Assembly (NCBI RefSeq): GCF_037975245.1
Contig: NC_092562.1
Coordinates: forward strand, 27,911,554-27,975,553
Length of the DNA stretch: 64,000 nt
Direction: 5' to 3'
Source: Apostichopus japonicus
Taxonomy: Eukaryota; Echinodermata; Holothuroidea; Aspidochirotida; Stichopodidae
In this document: positions 38,801 through 47,800 of the stretch, piece after piece
Layout of the letters: each line of letters opens with the position of its first letter
How positions within the stretch are numbered: position 1 is the stretch's first letter
The notes under the pieces: generated by a model
Seen by the model: only the letters and a program-made list of their open reading frames with translations
Told to the model about the DNA's origin: nothing
Database searches by the model: none
Made by a program: the position numbers and the translations under genes

Positions 38801-41800
38801 GAACTGTCACTGGTTAAGATTAAGATATTTAATGGAGGGTTGGAGGAAGAGCTACTGTCTCTTAATTAGTACTGTCACTGGTTAAGATTAAGATATTTAA
38901 TGGAGGGAGGAGGGAGGGTTGGAGGAAGAGCTACTGTCTCTTAATTCGTACTGTCACTGGTTAAGATTAAGATATTTAATGGAGGGTTGGAGGAAGAGCT
39001 ACTGTCTCTTAATTAGTACTGTCACTGGTTAAGATTAAGATATTTAATGGAGGGTTGGAGGAAGAGCTACTGTCTCTTAATTTGTACTGTCACTGGTTAA
39101 GATTAAGATATTTAATGGAGGGAGGAGGGAGGGTTGGAGGAAGAGCAACTGTCTCTTAATTAGTACTGTCACTGGTTAAGATTAAGATATTTAATGGAGG
39201 GTTGGAGGAAGAGCTACTGTCTCTTAATTAGTACTGTCACTGGTTAAGATTAAGATATTTAATGGAGGGAGGAGGGAGGGTTGGAGGAAGAGCTACTGTC
39301 TCTTAAATCGTACTGTCACTGGTTAAGATTAAGATTCTCAACACTTAGAATTACAATCCTAGATTTGTAATTAACACTGATGGAGACTGACTTTTGGCTA
39401 ATTTGTTTGTTTATTTCTGAGCTATACGGTGGTTCATCTGCTTTACTTTTCAGGGCGGTTCCTGGATCTCAACCGGTGACGAGGCGTCACGGTTTGCCCG
39501 ATATTCATTTAGAAGGCACTTTTTCCAACATGCTGGCTTCCGTATCGCTCAATCCAAAGACATCAGCAGCAGAGTACCTGTTAGACTGGTCCATCGGTCA
39601 CAGGATGTAAAATATGGTATTTGTAACATATTACTCATCAATCATTCATTGTGTGAATTGGGAGCTGGAGGCCGGGTGTTGTTAATAATAATAAGTAATA
39701 TTTATATAGGCCATAATCAGCAAAGCTGCTATAAAGTGCTTTACAAATGTAAAACAAATAGTAACAAAACCAAAATATTAAATATATAGAACCAATAAGG
39801 CAAAAAAATGTAAAAACCAAAAGCAACAATATAAAAAACACCTGTACTAAACGATACTAAAAAAAATAAAAAAATAAAAAAGCCCAAAACGCATATAGTC
39901 CAAAACAAATTCAGAAGTATGTATATAGTAAAATAGATTAAATCATAGTCAATGTTTAAATATAAATAAGTATGAGAAAGTATATTACAGTAAGACAAGT
40001 TGTTAGATAGTACAGTTGTTAGATAGTACAGTTGTTAGATAGTACAAGTTGTTAGATAGTACAAGTTGTTAGATAGTACAGTTGTTAGATAGTACAAGTT
40101 GTTAGATAGTACAGTTGTTAGATAGTACAAGTTGTTAGATAGTACAGTTGTTAGATAGTACAAGTTGTTAGATAGTACAGTTGTTAGATAGTACAGTTGT
40201 TAGATAGTACAAGTTGTTAGATAGTACAGTTGTTAGATAGTACAAGTTGTTAGATAGTACAGTTGTTAGATAGTACAAGTTGTTAGATAGTACAGTTGTT
40301 AGATAGTACAGTTGTTAGATAGTACAAGTTGTTAGATAGTACAGTTGTTAGATAGTACAAGTTGTTAGATAGTACAGTTGTTAGATAGTACAGTTGTTAG
40401 ATAGTACAGTTGTTAGATAGTACAAGTTGTTAGATAGTACAGTTGTTAGATAGTACAAGTTGTTAGATAGTACAGTTGTTAGATAGTACAGTTGTTAGAT
40501 AGTACAAGTTGTTAGATAGTACAGTTGTTAGATAGTACAAGTTGTTAGATAGTACAGTTGTTAGATAGTACAGTTGTTAGATAGTACAGTAAGACAAGTT
40601 GTTAGATAGTACAAGTTGTTAGATAGTACAAGTTGTTAGATAGTACAGTTGTTAGATAGTACAGTTGTTAGATAGTACAAGTTGTTAGATAGTACAGTTG
40701 TTAGATAGTACAGTTGTTAGATAGTACAGTTGTTAGATAGTACAGTTGTTAGATAGTACAAGTTGTTAGATAGTACAGTTGTTAGATAGTACAGTAAGAC
40801 AAGTTGTTAGATAGTACAAGTTGTTAGATAGTACAAGTTGTTAGAAAGTACAGTTGTTAGATAGTACAGTAAGATAAGTTGTTATTGAAGGATGGGGGAT
40901 GCCAAAGAAGCTTGGAATGACAGTGCAAGGGTTGTAGGATGGAAGGTATGGATGAGGATGGGAGGTTGGAGCAAGATGGAGCACTTTAAAGAGGGATGTA
41001 TAAATGTTTCTTTCTCTTCTGTAGTATGAAAGCTATTTCTGTCAAAATCAATTGCAATGTTAATTTTGAAGAATGATTAATAAACTTGCCATGTCACATC
41101 ATGTGGCTTATTGCTGTAGAAGCATTCCATAGAATGGTACAACCCGAGTCACACCCATGCAGCTTGTGATAGAAATTTAATTAATTTGGAATAATTTTAA
41201 CTCTTCCAATTTTGTAGCGGTAAATTGTAGCGTTTGCAGTTTTGAGGCCTCTTGAATGTTATCTGCTATTTCTATGTGAAAGTATGGCTATACGATCTTT
41301 ACACTTGTATCTAGCAATTTGACCAGTTTGCATAGCACTTTATAATGTGATACCTGATAAATAATTGCTCCCCGCATGAAGACAGAATTAGCCATAACTA
41401 GATATAATCCGTTAGATAATTGCTATCATTCACCCCCATACACCCCCACCCCTGGCCTATAAATGACTCCACATAATTATCTGGCAATGCAATTGATGAT
41501 CACAATAACTATGCTTCTTAAAGTTTCCACTTGAATGCCATTGTTTTTATCTTCTTATTTCCCCCCAAAATATATGTATACTATTAAATCAATAGTTTAC
41601 CATTATCTCCCTCCCCTCCCCCCAACCTCTCCCCCTCCCTCCACATCACTATTAAAGCATTCTAATCAGAGTGACTGCATCTATCCCCCCCCCCAACCAC
41701 CCCTTTAGGTTTTTATCGAGATATGACATCAATTTTTGGCAAATTTTTTTCACCAGAATTTCCATTCCAAGCAGCTGATATTTTGAAATCAACTAATATA

Positions 41801-44800
41801 CAGTTTGAGGATGACCAACCCGGAAATATATTGAATGAGCTGCAATCGCAGTATTTACCTGGAGTTGACAGGATCTACTATCTGAAACTCCAGGAAATGA
41901 TCCAACAGTTGATCAAACAGTACAATACTCCAGCACTACGAGCATTGGATCTCAATTGTGCTTGTGGTTGCATGACCTTTCAACTCTGCCAGTTCTTCAG
42001 AGAGGTTAGCTGTGTTTGCACTTTATAAACATTAAACTTGACTGCACCCAAAAAGAAAAAGAAGAAAATAAAATAAATCAATAAATAAATAAATAAAAAA
42101 TATTAAAAAAATATAAAAAAATAAAATAAAAACTTGAATGCTTCTTAGAGTAATGACAGGTTTTTGGAAAGCGACCCCACCTACTTAAATGGTTGTGTAT
42201 CCAGTGTTACTTGGAAATATACTGGGAATAAAAAAATATTGTATTATCATATTTACGATATATTCAAGAAAAAATGTAGAGCAAAATGGGGAGGGGGGCA
42301 GGTGACATTATTATCCCTGGAGTCTGACCAAGTTCTCAACACCAGTGGCAGTTGATTGTATTACAGTACAGAAAATATGTTTAAAAACCTTGACCAAGTC
42401 AGTTACCATTGAAACTTACCTTCACTTTATGGCAGAGAACTACAAGCCTGCATAATGTTTATAATAGAGGGATATCAACTCACTTATTCCTAATTGCATA
42501 TATGAATCCGGGCTAATGCTGTCATAGACTTTTAGTGCTTTCTGACTACTCGGTTAAATCGATCTGTAATGGAATGTTTTGTGGGCTACTTTCCGTTGGT
42601 ATTTGTTTTGAAAAGGTGTATAATTTCATTGCGAGAGAATCTTTTATCGCAATAATTTCATGAAACCCCAGATTCATTGTGATTTTGAAGCAGTTACTTA
42701 ATTGCCAATTTAATTAAGTTCCATGTCGCTGAACCTTTTTTGCAATAATTTCATGAAACTGCAGAACCATTGTTATTGATTCAAGTTAATTGCCAATTAA
42801 TTTAAGTTCAATTTGACAGAACCTTTGTTGCAATAATTTCATAAACTGCAGATTCATTGTGATTGAAGGAAGTTAATTGCCAATTTAATTTAAGTTCCAT
42901 GTAACAGAACCTTTTGTTAAAGAAGTTATTGATGCAAGAGGCTGTTTAAATAGTATTTTAACTCTTTGCAATGCTTTTCATAAGATCATTTCTAATCAAG
43001 CAAAATATTGTAGTGTTTGAATTTTTCAGGGGTTATTTAGTGACAAACTCTACCCAAAACATTTATCTTCTCAGGTTTACATGAAGGCAGCTAGGTCAGT
43101 TTATCAACATCCACAAAGTATGTGGTTTTGGAAGGCCAAAATTGGCCACATTAATTAGTGTCACGGGTCAGCCAACTTTTAACCCTTGGAAGGGTGATAC
43201 CTTTTCTCTCTCTCGTATACTAGAGCCCTTCTACAACCAAAACAAAAACACACAATAAAGATATTTTATTGTCTTTGCTCAACGTTTAATTACTTTAAAC
43301 AATTAACCTATTAGTGTGGTGCATCACAAATTACAATATTCCGACACAAAAATACCTTAAATTATCTTACTAAAATATACGCCGCGCCCTTATCATTTAA
43401 CTTATGTCTCAATCACTTCTTGCACTCTTATAATATTAATCTCTTATTTTGTTACTCTCTTTCTTTTAATTCTTATTTCTTAATTTAGACTTCCCTTTTA
43501 GTCGTTAAAAGACGCTAGGTTGTGGATCAACGTTCAATGGCAAGTCAGCTTAAATTCCCAAAATATCACATGCATAACAACGTAAATATATCTTTCGTCT
43601 AATCATTTGTTAAAAATGCATCGAGCTATTGGACTGTTCAGGAGCGTCTAGAAGTTCAGAAGTAATGTTCGGGTATCTGTCAGTTCGTTGAACGATTAAA
43701 ACATCTGCCAATTATGACAAAGTCAAGTGCTAATAATTCACGGTTCGCCAATACAGTTTCAAACCTCCATGAGAACCGGCAACGTCTCGATGTTCACCCG
43801 TCCTCGTGACCCGAGCGTGAAATAGAGACCAAAATCGAACGAGCGACGTCACTCTTGTCCCAGCCCAAAGTTAAAAGCCATTTAGATGGAAAAATGGCTC
43901 TAAACACACAACAGGAAACTGGTCTCGACAAGCGTCTGGCGTCTCGACATCAGGCAGAAACTCCTAATAAAGCTCTAATCTACCTTCGCTATACTCTGAC
44001 GCCCTTGCTCAGATATTATATATAACCCTTGAAAGTGATTTTGGCAACGAGGCAGCTTTCTAGCTGTTGCGAAAACTAACGCAGTCAGACCGTTGGGGGA
44101 AAAGACACGTTACATGGCAAAGGTCTACGATGGACTGTACCCAACTTTTCTCTGGTGTGGCTCCATACGACAATGACACTATACCCGCACATACCTTGGT
44201 TCTTTCAATATCCTACCCCTTTTGTTACCAACGTCTTCGCGCTATACAAAGCAGGAAGCTAATTACTACCAGCCTGAAATCCAGACTACAAGACAATTAC
44301 GTAACACGCCTAAAATTTCGTAACGCACCTATGCGTAGCGCTCATTCTTGCCCTACATATATACAAACAAAAGCAAACTACGGCGGACTTGTTGGACCGC
44401 AAAACACAACAACTCCCTAGCCTACGGAGGATTCAAATTTCCCTCAAAAACTTGACAATTAGCAACTCAGCTGGTTGGATTCCAGACCCTTCAAGGTCCC
44501 ATTTCTGTAAATGTAACAGTCCCACATGTGGGTCACAACAGCAGACCAATGGTACAAATAAGGTCCTTCATGAATGTCTATTCTACCCTGAATATGGTCT
44601 TAATTCATGAAGGACCTGTGCCAGTCTACCAATTACTGAATGTGACCAACAAGTTTGCAACCAACAAGATTTTAGTTAATACTACATGATGAGATATTGT
44701 CCCTCCAAGCTTCTGAGTCACATGACCTTTCCAGCATTCCGTCATAACTGTATCATTTATTTTAACGTTTCAAAAACTGCAACAAAATAGGTCACTTTTC

Positions 44801-47800
44801 GTAAAAAAAAAAAAAAAGTAAGAAAATACTTTTTTGACCCAGTCTGAATTAACAAACTGTCTTAAGTAAACAAGTTGCAGCTATTTCATTCTTTGTTCAG
44901 ATAGTGTGTGATTGTACAGACTTTTGCAAAGACCCTCCTCATGGGTATGAAAATTACAACTATCTCAGGTTTGGATGTAACCAAATATGATTCTAACCTT
45001 TTGGTCTATCTAATACATAGTGCCTTTTCGTATTATTCCAGTATTCCATGAAGTGGTGCAGAACGAGAGGATTACTTCAGATAGCTGATATGTTCAGTCA
45101 AGAGATAATTCTAAAATATCTCCTCTCCCTTTTATTTTGAAATCTTTAGGTCGTAGGTACTGATTTCTGCGCTAGCTTTGTTAATACTTGTCAGGTGCTT
45201 CAAGAATATGGACGAAGGAAATCAAAGTCTACTAGTCTCGGGAACGGTGATGCTGATGAGCTTCTGACCACTGTAACAGGCAGCAACAATAATGAAGAGT
45301 TTCAGGTTGAAGTTTCATCGGATATCGACCGACGGCGAGCATTATTCAAGCAAGTAGGTCTTTCTCTGCTGTATGCCAATTAGATCAAACATGTATAGGT
45401 TACATCCAAAGATTCGACTTCATACAAACCACAGATTATTGGTTTAATGCATTATGATTGCATAGTCATAGAACAATGTAGTGTTTAAATCTTGGGTAGC
45501 ATGCAGTTTAAACTACTCTGAATTTTGTATATTATGAAATGCTACGGTTTATATATGTTTAACAAAGTCTGCTATAAATCTTTCAACTTGTACAGCAATT
45601 TGACCATTTTGCAATGCGATACCGTATAAAGTGATTCCCGGAAGGTTTTGTATGCCAAATTAGCATTATCCGCAAAACTGATTATTAGTGCAGGAGTTAT
45701 TAGATCGGAAGTTCCTTTAGTTGGCTTTATATCTTGCTTATTGTGGTTTGCAGTTTGTGGTTAACTTCCTAGAACATGACTAGCTTCTGGCAATATTTAT
45801 AACAGTATTAGAGTATACCCCCACCACCCTCCCCCCTCCCCACAAGCATCATATCGATTATAAGAGCATGTTTGTTGCTAAAATAATGAGAAGATTTGAT
45901 GTTAAAGGTTTTATCATTTCCAACATTTTACAAAAATTTGTAGGTCTATTGAAATTTCTGGAAAGTATGGAACGTATACGTATCTTCTTTGCAAAAGATT
46001 GCACCATTTAGCATTTAAGCAGACATACTTGTACAAAATTTCTACAACGGTAGGGTGACCCCCTCCCCCCACCACCACCCATTAGAACCCTCCCAGAAGT
46101 CCATAACACATCTACCCACCTTCCCTCCCTCCTCCCCCTCCCCAAACTGGCCTCAAAAATAGCTGTTACAGACATGCTCATAGTTATATTTGCTGACTAT
46201 TATAGACCAAGGTCCCTTCATTTGACAAAACAGTATCCTTACGCCACAGTAGTATAATCCTGTTATCAGATGCGCTAGAATGGGTAAACAATATGCAAAT
46301 TAGTGGCTGGTCTATTTGCAGGGTCTCTATAGCCTAGGTATATTTTACACACACCTCAGGGTGATTTTGCCAAGTGCAGGACCTTTAAGGACAAACTGAC
46401 GTCAATCCCCTTCAGATCCAATCTGGATAAAATATCCTGAGACCCCCCTCCTGTAAAGTAGACCATTCCAATTGTACTGTAGATTACTCATTAGCTTTTC
46501 GCTGTTTTTCATCTAATTAGTGAACCATATCCTTTGTTTTCTTTTTCGATTGTTTAGTTATCATGGGTCCCCAATGAACTTTGTGATTTCGATCTAGTTC
46601 TTGTTCAAAGCCTTCACAGGGTGAATAATATGAAAGGTAAGTTCAAGTATGATAAGGCAGGGATGGCAGAGCCCATTTTGAAGTCAAAAGGGGAGGGGGG
46701 GGAGGTGAGGTTGGGGGATTATACCAAGATTTCTTTAACTTTGTCTTTTGTGAATTCAAAATGCGTAGTAAGGTCATCAAGGCATTTACAGCAGGACTGG
46801 CAAGGATAATGGCCAGTTATTAGTAGTTTAAATTTTTTTTTTTTAATTATTATTGTTTTTTTTCTTAAGGGAAATTATTACACTTAGTGGGAGGGGCTAT
46901 AGTCTTGTAATAAGCTTTTTCAAGAATTTTACAAAAGCTAATGTGTGAATAACCTTATGTTAGACAGATGCAACAATTAACAATTTTAATAGATACCAGG
47001 TTAGATATACCATGTTTAGGCTCAGCGGAGGGAGGGGGGGGGGGTTGTCATGGTCTTTCAGCCCCGAGAATGTGGTCAATTAGGGGGAAAGTGCCAATAT
47101 GGGATAAAGAACAATGTAATATCCACTCTTGTTCTATGTTTTTGTGAAACAAGGAAACCACAAGGGAGTTATTTAAATGAATAAAATTTTGTTTTGTATT
47201 TCTTCTAAGTTCTTATGTTGTTCAACAATGTATCTTACCCTCAGCATGGCTGGCACGATTATGGGAGGTGTCTAAACCAGGTGGCCTAGTTTTGATTACA
47301 TCAACACAGGGTCTAGGGAGAAAACAGCTGCAACCTCTCATAGGCAACAGGTGGGTGATAAACTCGTAAACACAGGTAACAAAGGGAAAATCTGTACCCA
47401 GTGGCGGAGCTAGGGGTATTGGTCAGGGGGGGCAAGTATGGCCTGTAGGGGCACTTTCGACACTATCTAAGCGGAGCGCCACCACCGGTTGGCGCGGAGC
47501 GTACAGACATTTTTTGAGTAAAGATATCCCTAGATCGCCGGAAATGACCCTTTCCGGGCCTTGCTAATTTGCAGATAATGTGACAAATGTCAATAGGTAG
47601 ATGAGAGCGCATTAAAAAAGTCAATAATCGTGAATAAGTAAAAAGTGGTAAAAAGCTGAAAAGGGCGCCAGCAGTCCATTTGAGTCCGACAGGGGGGGGC
47701 ATCCGCCCCCCCCTGACTATATGGACGCCCCGCCACTGTCTGTACCAGTCATTTTAACAGGTCACATTTTTAACTGAGCTTCTGGATCTCTTCCCACCTC

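Noticed and set aside
44067-44420. 117-codon frame
   Set aside because: Lies inside the solo LTR with TATTAG/ATTAG borders; no homology recognised.
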